Assembly: GCA_029851415.1 (NCBI GenBank)
Contig: CM056743.1
Coordinates: 558,001 to 622,000, forward strand
DNA length: 64,000 bases
Direction of reading: 5' to 3'
Origin: Eretmocerus hayati
Lineage: Eukaryota; Arthropoda; Insecta; Hymenoptera; Aphelinidae
In this document: in pieces, positions 1 through 11,653 of the stretch
Numbering within the stretch: the first letter of the stretch is position 1
Layout: every line of letters starts with the position of its first letter
Notes under the pieces: generated by a model
Seen by the model: the letters and a program-made list of their open reading frames with translations, nothing else
The model's database searches: none
What the model was told of the DNA's origin: nothing
Made by a program: the position numbers and the translations under genes

Positions 1-1290
1 AAGGTAGGACGTTTCGATTTTCATGGCGTCCGGTACATTTGATTCTAAAAATTCCCCTTCTGCATTGTATAACTCGTTCTTGTAAGGCTTTAGCTGGAAT
101 TTATCACTAATGAATGTACAAGTGGTGTCATTTGTTTTGAGCAATGAATCTTTTTCGATTGTCAGAAGGGTATGCTTGTTCTTGCACCACACGTGGAATA
201 CTAGTTTCACATCTGTCGAGATCACCCAAAAGTTAAGCTTGTTTATTTCGGTAACGAAAGGTTCTTTTGATTGTAACCACCCTAATGAGCGGTGGCAGAG
301 TTCTTTCTTAGCTATAATCTCCGAATAGCATGACATTCCTCTCTCAGAATCCATCAATGGTTTGGTGCTTTTGCAGATCTTTCGGCCGGGCTTGGAATGT
401 ATGCAATCTTCGGTGTTTATGGAAGGGTAAAAAATTGTATCGGAGCTTAACGCGATATTATGGTGGTATAGACTGATCATCCTGAAGGTGGTGTGGCTCT
501 GTCTAATAGGAAGCGGGTGCAATAGGACAAGGTTGTATCTCGCATCCTCGGGGATGGGTATGCCAATGATGTAAACGAGCTCGTCGCGATTCAGATATGC
601 CGTGAAGGTTGACATCCGCATGGGATAGAAGGAATGTTTTTCGTCAAATTCAAATAGTCTGTGTATCGATTCGTTTCTTCTCATTTCATTCAAGGCCTTG
701 AGGTAAAAGCCGGGTTTCACTATTGATGGGAACATGACTCCCGTTTTCGCTGAGGAAATAGCTTGTTCAATATTACTGAGTTGCTCGTCAAAATCTTTAA
801 TGGCGATTTGTAAATCCTGCAAAGAAATAAGTAGTTTTTGATTCGCTTCTACGGCGCTGATAGTCGCGTTTTGAGCTTTACTCCACGCGAAGAGTTTGTC
901 AAAGTTGTTGTTGAATATCTGCAAGTGATCGGACATTATACCTACGGAACCCTTCACCACCTTAGTTTGATTTCGGATCAACTTTAAAACCTCAGTATTT
1001 TGCTTGTAAATGTCCGAAATTTCTCGATCATATATCTCAGCATCGGCACTGTCGAGTGTCCCGAAAAGGAATTCGGCTCCTGATCCTATCATGTTGATCA
1101 GGCCTCTCTTTGATCTATTGAAAAGTGGACTCGATGATTCCATCTCGGTGCGATTGGATGTCCTGTTATGAAATTCCATATCATCTTCCGCATACCCAAC
1201 TGTATAAGAATGCTTCTCTTGTGTCTATTGATATTCAGGCTGTGCAATCTACTTCCCAGGAGGGAGTTTTGTCGCTCTACAAAACTTGAA
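1..1290 (-). pseudogene. env: Errantivirus-like envelope (baculovirus F-type) fusion protein, C-terminal fragment
   Basis: The frame is open from about 1224 down to base 1 and runs off the window. It shows a furin-type site RSKR at about 1099-1110 followed at once by a fusion-peptide-like stretch starting GLINM, with LFGTLD and a D-A-E-I-Y motif just behind. That arrangement is the hallmark of the baculovirus F / gypsy env family. Downstream are a long helical, heptad-like region and later cysteines typical of the ectodomain. The family mediates membrane fusion; the membrane anchor should lie to the left of the window. Stops and a frame change occur above 1224. The N-terminal half of the same gene is at 4404-4660, separated by the HL1 insertion. 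This is an old endogenous copy and not functional as it stands. Confidence 0.85.
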
Positions 1291-2108
1291 ATCTCCTCCC
1301 CCTCACTCCACTTTTTCCAAAAGTATAACTTGGCGAGTATGGCCATCCTTTCTCCCTATCACTTCATCTGGGATCAAAAATTGAATTTCAACTCTTGAGG
1401 GTCATGAAATCACGGGAAACATGTCGAGTAACTATTTAGCAAAATTTAGCAAAATTTAAACATGAAACAAATGGGTAGGAAATGAAAAATATTGATTTCA
1501 ACTCTTGAGAGTCGTGAGATCAAGAAAAGTATGTCGAGTAATTGTTTTGCAAAATCTGAACGTGAAACGCATGGAAAAGGATTGATTACATTACGATTTG
1601 ACTTTCTCGGTAATTTTGACTGAACTTGAAATTCTCACCATCTCCTTCGTCTATGAAATGTAATGAAAATAATTCATTCAGACCATTGAGAAGAAAAGGA
1701 AACCAGAAAATTCAATCTAGTATTGATCGGTTTAGTTTAAAATTCAGTAGAGATGGTGAGTAACTCAAGATGAGTCAAAATTACCGAGAAAGTCAAATCG
1801 TAATGTAATCAATCCTTTTCCATGCGTTTCACGTTCAGATTCTGCAAAACAATTACTCGACATACTTTTCTTGATCTCACGACTCTCAAGAGTTGAAATT
1901 AATATTTTTCATTTCCTACCCATTTGTTTCATGTTTAAATTTTGCTAAATTTTGCTAAATAGTTACTCCACATGTTTCCCCTGATTTCATGACCCTCAAG
2001 AGTTGAAATTCAATTTTTGATCCCAGATGAAGTGATAGGGAGAAAGGATGGCCATACTCGCCAAGTTATACTTTTGGAAAAAGTGGAGTGAGGGGGAGGA
2101 GATTTCAA
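1286..2108. repeat. HL1 head palindrome (foldback, arms about 390 bp)
   Basis: The left arm (1286 to about 1690) is repeated inverted at about 1705-2108 with only a few differences. Each arm carries two copies of a degenerate unit beginning TTTCAACTCTTGAG and ending ATGTCGAGTAA. Apparent ORFs here are present on both strands of both arms and are not genes. Confidence 0.85.
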
Positions 2109-4276
2109 CACTTGGCTATGGTAATGACTGAATATTCTGAGATTGAAAAACATGCTGTAAATAGTAACATGTAGGAAAACAAAAGAAAATCCTATGTATC
2201 TCATCCATAAAAATCATTTTCCTAATCAACACTAGTGTGCTTCATTCCAAGATGAGTATTTTTTGATCATGAACAAAGAAAAATCTGGAGAAGGACAACT
2301 TTGTATTTTTGATAGCAAGACTCTTGAAATTAGTTCATGGAATTGACTTGAGTTGATGCGAAGACTCCTAACCCACTTGTGATGGTGCTTGCAAGAGAAA
2401 ATTTTTGGATCACGAGGAACTTCTAGATTGTGAAAATTCCCCTGATGATGAACTACATCCACTCTTCAGCAAGAGAGCATACTAAATATCAGAGTGAATG
2501 AATAGTAACTAATTGATAAATGGAACATAGAATTATGACACTACATCTGTTGTTCAAGATTTTCCAAGGACCAAAAACTGAAACAAATTCCATGTAGCAC
2601 ATTGGTAATTCATAACACATCAAGAAGTTAGAGCAATTCGTGCGAACTCATTCTGAGGGAAATGAAGGTTCAGTAGCATTATGTGATTTGTGTTTGAATG
2701 ATCCTCAACATACTTCCAGATAGATGATGTACGGATCCAGTTTGTTTAGTGATTGACAACTCAAGTAATAATTTTTTCAATTTGAACTTACCACTTCCCA
2801 CCAAGAGCGTAAAAGTGCCTTTTTTTCTTCATAATACTCTTGATGAAACAGGTGAACCTTGTACAACTTTCTTATCCTATTCAGAATTTAGTGCCAAGAA
2901 AGTAAAATCCATATACCATATGAGAGTAAGAGTCTAGCTGAGACCTTTGGGTTAGAGTATTACGCAATGGACATATCATATTCAAAAGTGATCACCAGAG
3001 CAACACCAAATATCAGTGTTCATATATCACAACAACTGTTCTTAGACAGTCGTCAATTGACTGACCTGTCTTACAACATCTAAATGTGAGAGACGATCCC
3101 TCTTAAGGCGATGCGGTCACCATGCAAGCTGAAAATCATTCCCAACTTCCTTCGATTCTGTTCCGATTTGGGCTAAACGACGAGCGCACAAATATTTGTT
3201 ATGACCTAACTTGGATTTGTCTGCTTTTCGTTAAGCCCAAATTGCAATAGAATCGGAGAAAGTTGGGAATGAAAAAGTGCGTATATTATAGGTTAGGAGG
3301 CTCCCGCGTCCGAGTTATTCTCACTTTTCTCCGATTTTCTTGTGATTTGGTCTGAGCAACGGATTGAGGAATACAAGTTGGACAATAACAAGCATTCGAC
3401 AACTCTACTCACACTTCAAATCATCAAACTTTTCATGTAAGATGTATTTTCAAGGTCTATCGTCGCGGTGCAGCACAGACCGCATCGCCTTAATGTGTTG
3501 GACATTGACAGGTCTACGAAAAGCAACACGAAGGATATTCTATTGGTCACACTCTTCTTCAACTAGAGTGGTTTATCAACTTTTCTTTGAGATGCACAAT
3601 TTATAGCTTCAGAGTTGGGTGTGTCTGAAGTATTGAGGAAACTGAAAGTCAATACACGGCTGAGATGTAGATTGACACTGGCACTCATTTTTCCTCACGA
3701 TCAAATCCTAAATTTTCCAAATATTTTTGAAGATCAATTCTTGACACTGCACAACAGCAAGAATAACAAACATTTTGGCCTTTGGCCTTTTATTCTTATT
3801 TCACTCCAGACAAGAAATCCCACATCAATAAGTGGCTCTTATTCCCTCAACAATGAGAGCTGATTTCTACAAGCTCGGTGCAGGCGGTGCTACGATTGGC
3901 TTTCAATCTCTGCTTCAAAATAGTCAGAAAAGTTACATGTTACTGCAACAACATGTTATTGCTGGAGCGGAATAACGCCGTCTGCTACACATGCGGCTGC
4001 ATCAAAACATCACCCGTGTGTTCTCGCGGTCGATCGTCCCACGTGGTCGACCCCAACAATCGATTGTGTTGGACTTCGAGTGTCGTAACGCGGCTGAAAT
4101 CTTGACGCGAAAAAATTGGGAAGGGGCGAAATTAGTGAGTAAGATATTTTGGCACTAAACGCTGTCAGCGGCGAAATGACTTGCCAATATCCTTGTTGAG
4201 GACCGGAATAACGGGTTGAGAGGGAATGAGACCCTCCTGAACCCAGAAAAGCATGAAATAAGTAAGTTCGAAAAAA
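2109..4276 (+). repeat. HL1 AT-rich body
   Basis: No coding signal stands out. The stretch aligns in order, with many small differences, to 53411-53480, 55490-55650 and 56536-57650 of HL3, showing it is part of the dispersed element and not unique host sequence. A TTAA MITE sits inside it at 3107-3489. Confidence 0.6.
3107..3489. mobile_element. TTAA-target MITE (piggyBac/Kolobok-like)
   Basis: The 383-bp element has perfect 12-bp terminal inverted repeats (GGCGATGCGGTC) and is flanked by TTAA at 3103-3106 and 3490-3493. A second inverted pair lies inside (about 3133-3275). The homologous position in HL3 (near 57296) lacks the element, reading straight from CCTCTT to GTGTTGG, so that copy serves as an empty site. 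It encodes nothing. Confidence 0.85.
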
Positions 4277-4402
4277 TGTGTGAGGTTAAAACGGCCCAGC
4301 TCAGCGTATATAAGGCACGGCAGCCTTGCGCGCGCTCTCTCTCTTTCTCACATGTTCTTCTCTTTCATATACTCGCCAGCAAGGCGCTACCGCGCCTTTT
4401 GA
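4277..4402 (+). other. HL1 tail: TATA-like box plus conserved stem-loop
   Basis: The order is GTGAGGTT, TATATAAGG (4307-4315), a G/C-rich half-stem, a CT-rich spacer, ATACTCGCCA, the second half-stem, and a 6-bp hairpin AGGCGC-TACC-GCGCCT (4382-4397). The half-stem CCTTGC (4324-4329) pairs with GCAAGG (4379-4384), so the block can fold as one long hairpin. Three other copies occur at 8951-9047, 59554-59627 and 60524-60660. Confidence 0.75.
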
Positions 4403-4403
4403 T

Positions 4404-4660
4404 ATTCTTTTAGATTACATTCTGAATGTCTAAGGAAAAAATTGCTGATACTTGAAAGGCTGTCAGTTATTATGGACCCTGCATGGAACAATTCACCTAT
4501 GTCGGTGGTGTGTACTACGGTCCATTCTTCACGATACAAATAGCCTACTCCTTCTTTCACCCGGATAAACTAGGGTATTCCAGTTGTTAACTCGTAAGGC
4601 ACCACTGGAGAGTATAATAATGGTAGTATGGTAAGCATCTGTAACATAAAACATATTTGA
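4404..4660 (-). pseudogene. env: Env (F-type) N-terminal fragment
   Basis: The minus-strand frame carries a G-V-G-Y-L-Y segment followed by E-W-T-V-V, the conserved start of the mature F/env surface subunit, then alternating hydrophobic helices up to a cysteine close to the HL1 junction. A stop codon lies in the early part. It continues into the fragment at 1-1290 once HL1 is discounted. It follows the integrase remnant in the order expected for a gypsy/errantivirus genome. Confidence 0.6.
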
Positions 4661-4775
4661 TTATCCTAACACCTACTCTAGAATTCCGCATCATAATGTC
4701 TTATTTAATTGAAGTGACTCAATTGCGGTCGGTCGCGAACTATGATTTGCACTGTTTTCGTTTGATTGTTAATTT

Positions 4776-5062
4776 TCAATACCGGCACTGGTTCAGTCCA
4801 CGTAAGCACATTGACACTATAGTTTCTGCCACAACAATGTCTCCTACATGGTATGACACAGATGCACTTTGTCTATTCGTCACAGTCTCTTGATTGCGTT
4901 GCTTGGCTTTCTGGATCTCTTTCTTTGCCTTCTTCCTCCTTTCTTCCATGATCTGCAGATGTGCCTCTTCCTGATCATCTTCCATGATAACTGCCGGGCT
5001 CCCATAAAGTAGACTACATGGTGGGTACTTGGTGTTAGTGTGGGTGCTCTCATTGTAACTTC
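4776..5062 (-). pseudogene. Integrase C-terminal remnant, Ty3/gypsy
   Basis: The minus-strand frames show a C-S-L-L-Y-G motif (the family's 'LLYG' after the catalytic core), a charged K/E-rich helix and YHVGDIVV, the usual start of the C-terminal DNA-binding module. The catalytic DDE core expected between this and RNase H is missing, so there is a large internal deletion. Frames change at least once. Confidence 0.6.
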
Positions 5063-5162
5063 TGCACGCATTCAGTAGTTTCGCTGTTGAGCTTCCCGTT
5101 CTTGTGAATGATATTTGGATGGTAGTCTGTGATTTTGGTGAGCATGCGAACTATCCGAGAGC

Positions 5163-5467
5163 TTACGTCATCCGATTCTTTTTGAAGATGGAACGGAGAT
5201 TTCGATGGTCTGAGTACACATCAAATTTCTGCCCATACAGGAAGTGCTTGTACTGTTTCATTCCCCAAACCACAGCTAACAGTTCCTTCTCGGTGACGGA
5301 ATCATTCCTTTCTGCTGGATTTGAGCTTCGACTCACATATGAGCACGGGTGTTCATCTCCATTTCCATCAAGCTGAGATAGAATAACTCCTATGCCCTCA
5401 TTCGAGGCATCAGCACTCAAATTAAAGGGTTTGGATGTATCTGCATGCCCTAAAACAGGATAGCTAG
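5163..5467 (-). pseudogene. Ty3/gypsy RNase H fragment
   Basis: The fragment contains ADASNEGIG (the catalytic D of the TDAS motif), an HP...Y.SR motif, EKELLAVVW (catalytic E) and the Y-S-D-H motif, in the order of gypsy RNase H. The upstream PVL lead-in (about 5440-5460) joins the RT fragment at 8303-8950. The frame ends at a stop at 5163. It is part of the minus-strand provirus. Confidence 0.85.
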
Positions 5468-6330
5468 TGTAATGTCGGTAAAAATTTTAAAATATATATT
5501 CTAAGAAAATAAATGATAGCTGTAGATAAAAAGTTATACGGTAAAATGTAACATAAATTTCACGGAGCACATTATCAAAAGGATGTGAATCTCGGGAAGA
5601 TGACATGTGAAAATGCTAACTTTCATCCATTATTTTTATCGGATGATGGATGGAAACATCGCATTTCGTGGAAACTCCGTCAAATCAATATAACTTCTTT
5701 TTGAAAGGTGGAAATCATCAAAATCCGTCGTAAAATTATATTTTTGGTAAATTCAAGTAAAATCATCATGAACACAGAAATGTGAGTAGAATCTATCGAG
5801 GTCAGGCTAAAATAATTTCGATTTTGTCCAGAAAGCATTGCACAACGGAATTTGACCTGAAATGTCAACATCTCGTCAAAATTCCCGTGTGCTCTACATT
5901 CCTCAATCCATCTCGATGCTGATAGGTGCACACTTCAACATTGAGCAAAAGATGCAACAGTACAAAACAAGAATGGAAGAGCCGAGTGGCGCGCTGTGGG
6001 TCGCTGGCCCTTCCCTTACACAGGTGCGCATGCATAATTAATCAATGGCGCGGGCCCACAGACTCCGTTGTATTATAAAGCATAAACATCGGATAGCCCG
6101 GCGCATAGGCAAACTCATCAAGTACATAAAGATGACACTTGAGAACGAGAATGATTAATTGCCTGGTGCTCGGATCATACGAAAGTATGCCCAAAGATAT
6201 GCATGGCTCGGTCTCTTTCTCCGGAAAAGTGCATTTGCTCTTATGTGCGCAGATCGGCCGAGTTGACGTTTTGAGTAAACAAAGTTTAAATAGAACGCGA
6301 GTATCAAGGACAATAATCGAGCCCACCTGA

Positions 6331-6380
6331 TATATAAAGAGGGCCTTCAGAGGGCCCATGTCGAATCTTTTCTTCTCAGT
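6331..6380 (+). promoter_or_regulatory. Candidate promoter inside the CTAG-flanked insert
   Basis: TATATAAAG lies at 6331-6339, and a TCAGT arthropod initiator-like pentamer at 6376-6380 is slightly farther than the usual 25-30 bp. A splice-donor-like AAGTGAGTA follows near 6640. Plausible as the transcription start of the LTR-like element; not proven. Confidence 0.35.
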
Positions 6381-7871
6381 ATAGTTTTGGAGTGACTTCG
6401 ACACAGTCGATTTTCCGAGTTTTTACGAGCTCTTGATACAAAAGCAAGTAATAAGTGCAAGTGAAATTATTATCAATATAATATTGGAAGTGAACTGTGC
6501 ATCATCAGAGAGAGGCACTCCAAATTGTCAGAGTGCAGAGTAACCAAAAGAAAATAAACAGAAAACCCAAGAACGGTGGATTATTCACCAGTGCCTGTCA
6601 GCAGTACAGGATTCCTCCACAGCCAACTGTATAACCACAAGTGAGTAATTTTGAGTATTAATCCTAAATTTGCACTATACCCGATCCGTGCAACTCCACA
6701 GTTCTACCCCTTTTAGATAGTGAGGATAATAGGAATTTTCCCGAGTGTAATTGTGGCCAGCCAGTGCATAATTCACCCCAAGTTTTCAGTGTTACTCAAA
6801 CCTCGTGTCAATTCTTTTGTGGATTTCGTTTCACCAGGGTTTGCCGAGTCTCAAAGGAGGAATTGAGCTCAAAGAGAATCATTTCAGGCCCGTACAATAG
6901 GGAAATATCACTTTTATCGTCGAATTCTCGCGCTATCCGAGTGAATCCGAATTACCCCAAATTTCACCCATGGTTTGCTCACATCGATAAAATTCATAGA
7001 TCAGCGTGCATAATCCATTTGAATAGTGTTCCAGCTCAAAAACTAGCTATTGTGAGCTTCATTTTGATACCTAGATCTCGAGAAATTGACGTTTGCCCAC
7101 CTCCCAATTTTTCGTCCGAGTAATTGCAATTTTCGCGCGTGAACCACCCTTAACTATTTTCTTTTCAATTTTAACATCATAATAGAGTAAGGGGTATTCA
7201 GACACGTAGTCCACCTACCTTTTGGAACTTCTACAAAGTAAATTCACATAATATTCGATCCGCCAAAGTAGAATCATCCATTTTTCGCTAGCCGACCCGA
7301 GCGAAGGAAAAGGGCATTTTTCCCTTTCGTTTCGACTACATTGCAAAGTGAGCTCATTTAGAGGGCTATTAAAGGTTCCTCAGGGTACTTCAGAGGTACC
7401 AGTAGATAAATAGCCAAGTTTAAACTCATTCCAAGTGTTTGCAGTGAAGATATTCAAATTTAACACCCATTTTGCCCCATATCGCTACCGTATTGGACTC
7501 AACACAGGTTTTGTTCAAAACTCAACAACTATTGCGAAATTGACCAGCAACGGCTATTTGCCATTTAGACTACTCCTTTGTGCGTATTTCAAGCTGAACT
7601 GGAGTCGATTCTACCCAATGGTCATCGAGTTATGAGGAATTCCGCTCGCGACTAAAATCACGTATCTCATAGGTGCATTTTGTCGAAATAACGTTTGTCA
7701 ACGTACCTACAGAATATTTAAGGGGTTTTGAACGCATTTGGCGAGTAGCAGAGGTCTTGAAGAGTAGTTCCAAATCCCAAGAGTCGCACTTTAAGAAATA
7801 GACACCGAGTACCGAGCCGAACATCCATTGAAACACGGTCAGTCCCATAAGAGAGCCAGCCCCACTATCCA

Positions 7872-7906
7872 ATATATACATATATATATATATACTATAC
7901 ATATAT
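7872..7906. repeat. (TA)n microsatellite
   Basis: An imperfect run of TA dinucleotides within the CTAG-flanked insert. Confidence 0.8.
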
Positions 7907-8302
7907 AGAGTTTTGGGCCCACAGCATTGCGAGAGCAGTGCAGTATAAGAGTGACGTGTTAGGCCACTCTCTCTCCTACTTGCCCCGCGCGCAAGCTAGT
8001 CTGCGCAGCTAGGGAAGACTCGAGCTAGACGAGCGCATTAGGGCGCATCCACCAGATACGCTCTTGACATACCGAATACGAGTGAACCACCGATCGCGAA
8101 CAAGGATCCACCCACTCATATTATTGAACAAATCCCTTCTCTTTCTCTTCATGCCCTAAACCCCGAGAGCATACTATTCAGTTAGTGGCTCAAAACTAGG
8201 GCTAGCACTGGGAAGGTATAGGCCATAAGATTACCATTGGCCACAATACACCGATGCAAATTATACTTCTAGAGCTCACAATAAATATAACTAGACGTCA
8301 CA

Positions 8303-8950
8303 CTAGCAAGTAGCTCCTTCAGCTGGCAGAACTGCTCCCTACACTTGTCGTCGAAGCGGAATTCTACATTCTTGGATTTCAGTCTGTTCAGACAGTGGGT
8401 CTTTTTCACAAAGTTGGGAATGAACTTGCGATAGAACGATGCCAGTTCGGGGAAGGTCTCTATCTCTTTTCTATTCGTCGGTTCTGGGTAATTCTAAACT
8501 TTTCCCACGTTCCACTTCAGGGGGCGTATACCATCTCGTAACACATCATGCCCGAGATACTCCAGGTGCTCCTGCATGAATGAACGTCTGTCTGGGTTGA
8601 GTACGAGACCTACTTTGCGTAGCCGTTCCATTACAGTCCAAAGATTTCGTAGATGCTCTTCGGGCGTCGAGCCGAAGACGATCAAATCATCCATGTAGAT
8701 GAAGCAAATTTTCCCAATCAAGCCTCTTAGCTTGGAATTCACCATTCGTTGGTAGGTCGCAGGGCTATTTATCAAGCCCATAGGCATACGCAACCATTTC
8801 CAGTGTCCTTCGTGCGTACTGAATGCGGCCTCGGCTATATCCTCCCTTTTCACTGAGACTTGGTGAAATCCGCTTGACATGTCAAAACAGCTCATATATT
8901 TGGCCTTTCCTAACATGCACAAGATTTTTCTTATCGATGGGAGTGGGTAA
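8303..8950 (-). pseudogene. Ty3/gypsy reverse transcriptase core and connection
   Basis: Reading leftward from 8950, the frame begins at the YPLPSI motif, then has FD-x-SSGFHQV (catalytic D), MPMGL, and YMDDLIVFG (catalytic DD box). After one stop at 8494-8496 the same frame continues through a NYPEPTN...FYRKFIPNF motif typical of the RT/RNase H connection to the CTAG junction. The N-terminal RT part is at 13075-13372 beyond HL2. Confidence 0.88.
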
Positions 8951-9047
8951 TCAAGAGGCGCGATAGCGCCTCGCTGACGAGTATGAGCAGACAAAAATCG
9001 AGCGAGGCGCTGTGCCTTATATACTTTGAATTGGGGGTTTTCTAACC
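8951..9047 (-). other. HL2 tail stem-loop
   Basis: Reverse-strand copy of the tail block: TATATAAGG, half-stem, ATACTCGTCAG, and hairpin AGGCGC-TATC-GCGCCT. The distal stem here is CCTCGC/GCGAGG where HL1 and HL4 have CCTTGC/GCAAGG, a compensatory pair change. Confidence 0.7.
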
Positions 9048-10416
9048 TCACACATTTTTCCCACCTTACTTATCTCAACCACCCGGGTGCACAAACATCT
9101 CCTGCCTCTCTATTCAGCGCTGTTTTAATACGGACTCACTATTAGTGTCATCAATTTTCCGATTCTGACCGCTGGGACTTTTATTTCGCTTTGCCAATTT
9201 TCACCACCTCAAAAAAATTATCCATTCGATTTGTTTAGACCTCGAATGCAGCCTCGATTTGTTTAGACCTCGAACGAACAGCTTCGATTCGAGAGTTGTC
9301 GACGAGCGAGTGAGAGTGAGAAAGAGAGAGGAGAGAGAGAAGATCCGTCTGCTTTGTTTACATCGCCATGCATCGCGGTGCCGCAATCTCAATTAGTGCA
9401 TGCATTATTATCTTGTTTGGACAAAATAGATGCAAAATGTGTATTTTCCATGGCAAAAAGAGCTATTGAGAGTAAGGTATTCTTAAACGCGGTATATTGA
9501 GAAAACCTGTGCAAGATGTATGCTGGGATTCTTTGCCCCATCAGATTAGTTTATAGATGCAACTTTGAAGTTTTGTATGTGATGCAGTACTAAATCTCTT
9601 CAGAAAACTCAGAGAGCATTTGCAAAGTACATGAGGATATGGCTTTGTAGTCCAATGAGTCACTTCATCTGCGTTAATACTTGTGATATTGCTTTCAATG
9701 TTTTTTTCTCCAAACATTCAGTCAAAAGTTGGATGGGAAGTTTCAGTGATTGATTACATGCATACACTGAATAATCTAAATGAATAGGGATTGAGCGGGC
9801 ATTACTTTACTCTTGGTCTATTGATATTACAATCCAGAGTCGATATCGCTGTGAGGACCAGACAATACATTTTACTATTTTGACTGCTTCTGGGCTGATT
9901 TTGAGTTTTATTCATTGGTGTCATCAAGTAAGAAGTTTGAGAGCTGGTATGTGACAAGAAATATTGGCAAGTGGTCAAGCGCATTTGATAGAACTACCAC
10001 ACACTTCCACAATCTTTCAAATCCAGATCAAATACTCTTTCATCGTCACAATCATACATGCAACTCATGGGTCCATGTAGTACTACTAAAAATATCTAGC
10101 AGAGTTATTGCTGCTCCAAGAAAGTTTGAAATCATGTGTTGTAATTCATGAGTTGAGATGTGATGTAAAGAAGATATTCAAGCGCTCCATAAGATGGGAA
10201 TATGGGTTTCTGGACTTTATAGGAGTTGAAGCTTGAAATTCCGCTCACAACTTTTGACTATCAGGGAATCAAATATTTATACAGGGTAGCAAAACCTATG
10301 TCACTCAAATTTTCTTGTCACTAAAGTTGACTTGGAGCGGCTTTTGCTCCTCTTGTATTATTCCTCAATACTATTTCACTCCAAATATTGATATCATGTT
10401 TGTAACCAGGGATATG
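9048..10416. repeat. HL2 body, part 1
   Basis: AT-rich sequence without a supported gene. A 20-bp segment (CGATTTGTTTAGACCTCGAA) is repeated at 9228 and 9254, and a GA-rich run follows at 9305-9345. Confidence 0.45.
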
Positions 10417-10645
10417 TTAATCTTCTGGCTCTAGAACATATCCTGAACAATGAGGAATCAGGAGATTCCTAACCACAATCATAACATCCCAACTTTTTCT
10501 CAGAATGAGGAATGTCTAATATTGTTCAAGCATTGATGTTATGATTGCAATAAGGAAATTTTCTAATTTCTTATAAATGAGGTAAGATCTAGAATGAGAT
10601 AATGAGAAATGTCTCGTTTAAAAATATAGAATCAATACTTGGGTG
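10417..10645. repeat. 229-bp direct repeat, left copy
   Basis: The block begins TTAATCTTCTGG and ends CTTGGGTG. It is almost identical to 11654-11882, the two copies flanking the piggyBac-like element. Confidence 0.9.
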
Positions 10646-10649
10646 TTAA

Positions 10650-11653
10650 CCCTTAGCTGGCACTTGGGGTGTGGCACACCCCACGGAAACTTTGGACAAC
10701 TTTTGAGATGCCGCGATCGTTGAAAATCGACCACCGCGTGCCATCTACCGTTTGTTTGAGATCCCCTCTATCGATTCGTATGGGTGCATTGGCCTGCGCA
10801 TCATTAGTGTGCCAGCAGCAGCCGCCAGAACTGCGCGTCTCCGTCTCTGGGGTGTAGCGAACCCCTGTGTGCCAGCAGTGTATGTGAAAGTGCGGAGTGG
10901 AGCGATTTTTTTTTTCATTCCGCGCGCCATCTACCGTTTGTTTGAGATCCCCTCTATCGATTCGTATGGGTGCATTGGCCTGCGCATCATTAGTGTGCCA
11001 GCAGCAGCCGCCAGAACTGCGCGTCTCCGTCTCTGGGGTGTAGCGAACCCCTGTGTGCCAGCAGTGTATGTGAAAGTGCGGAGTGGAGCGATTTTTTTTT
11101 TTCCATTTTATAGATGTTCCAAATCACTACATTCCACGTGAGATACACTAATCCTAAGATTCTTTCATGTTAGAGGCACCAGAATAATTTTCATCACTTA
11201 ATAAATAATTGTTTTTTAGAAAAAACTTGTTTCCCATCATTTCACAAAAATACCATTTTTTGGCCATAGTAATTCTTCAAAATAAATATGGTTTTTGTGG
11301 AATCGACAATCGGCTCTTGGTACATCTCAAAGTATGCTATCAAATACGTACTTCCTCAAAATTTCAAGGAGATAGCTCAAAAATGAACGAAGTTACAAGG
11401 TCAGGAGTGAAAATTGCCAATTTTGCGCATTTTCGCGAATTGTTCCCACAATACATTTTTTCGCTTCCGCCCAACACCCTTTCGACACCCCAAAGGTATT
11501 ATAGCATCTTCGGGAGGCCTTCAGTTATGACCAAAAAAATTTTCAGATTGAAACAATGAAAGCGCGCCGAGTAAAATGAAATTTCCTGACGTGGGGTGTG
11601 ACATACCCCTGTGTGCCAGCTATGATTGAATACAGAGGTGTGCCAGCTAAGGG
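10650..11653. mobile_element. piggyBac-like non-autonomous element
   Basis: The 1004-bp element has perfect 14-bp terminal inverted repeats (CCCTTAGCTGGCAC) and TTAA on both sides (10646-10649, 11654-11657). The subterminal motif GGGGTGT...ACCCC with GTGTGCCAGC occurs near both ends and again internally. No transposase is encoded. Two 186-bp tandem units sit in the left half. Confidence 0.85.
10741..11106 (+). repeat. Tandem duplication, 2 x 186 bp
   Basis: The unit begins CCATCTACCGTTTG and ends in a T run. The two copies are nearly identical, so the 129-codon open frame through them is a by-product of the duplication. Confidence 0.9.

Larger units (their letters stand above)
1292..4402 (+). 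mobile_element. HL1: rolling-circle-like non-autonomous element inserted in env
   Basis: The element starts with a C-rich end (TCTCCTCCCCCTCACTCC), opens with an 0.8-kb palindrome, has an AT-rich body without a convincing gene, and ends with a conserved stem-loop followed by CTTTTGA. It splits the env gene; both flanks encode env-like sequence. The insertion is consistent with a point between A and T without target duplication, as in Helitrons. The motif TGGCGAGTAT near the head (1331-1340) is inverted as ATACTCGCCA near the tail (4369-4378), like the subterminal repeats of Helentron/HINE elements. The body (2109-3860) is about 75% similar by eye to HL3. No Rep-helicase is present. The superfamily assignment is an inference. 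Confidence 0.65.
5468..8302. mobile_element. 2.8-kb TG...CA insertion with CTAG target duplication (possible solo LTR)
   Basis: The insert begins TGTAATGTC and ends GACGTCACA, with CTAG directly before (5464-5467) and after (8303-8306). A 4-bp duplication and TG...CA ends fit an LTR retroelement. No gag/pol sequence and no internal pair of direct LTRs were seen, so a very long solo LTR is the simplest reading. It has a TATA box at 6331 and AATAAA at about 8280 near the right end. Removing it and one CTAG brings the RT and RNase H fragments back in frame, which fixes the boundaries. Confidence 0.65.

Noticed and set aside
4382..4397. 6-bp stem with 4-base loop resembling a histone mRNA 3' stem-loop
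   Set aside because: Stem and loop sequences do not fit the histone consensus and the motif is part of a dispersed repeat tail.
10752..11141. 129-residue ORF
   Set aside because: Produced by a 186-bp tandem duplication inside a non-autonomous piggyBac-like element.
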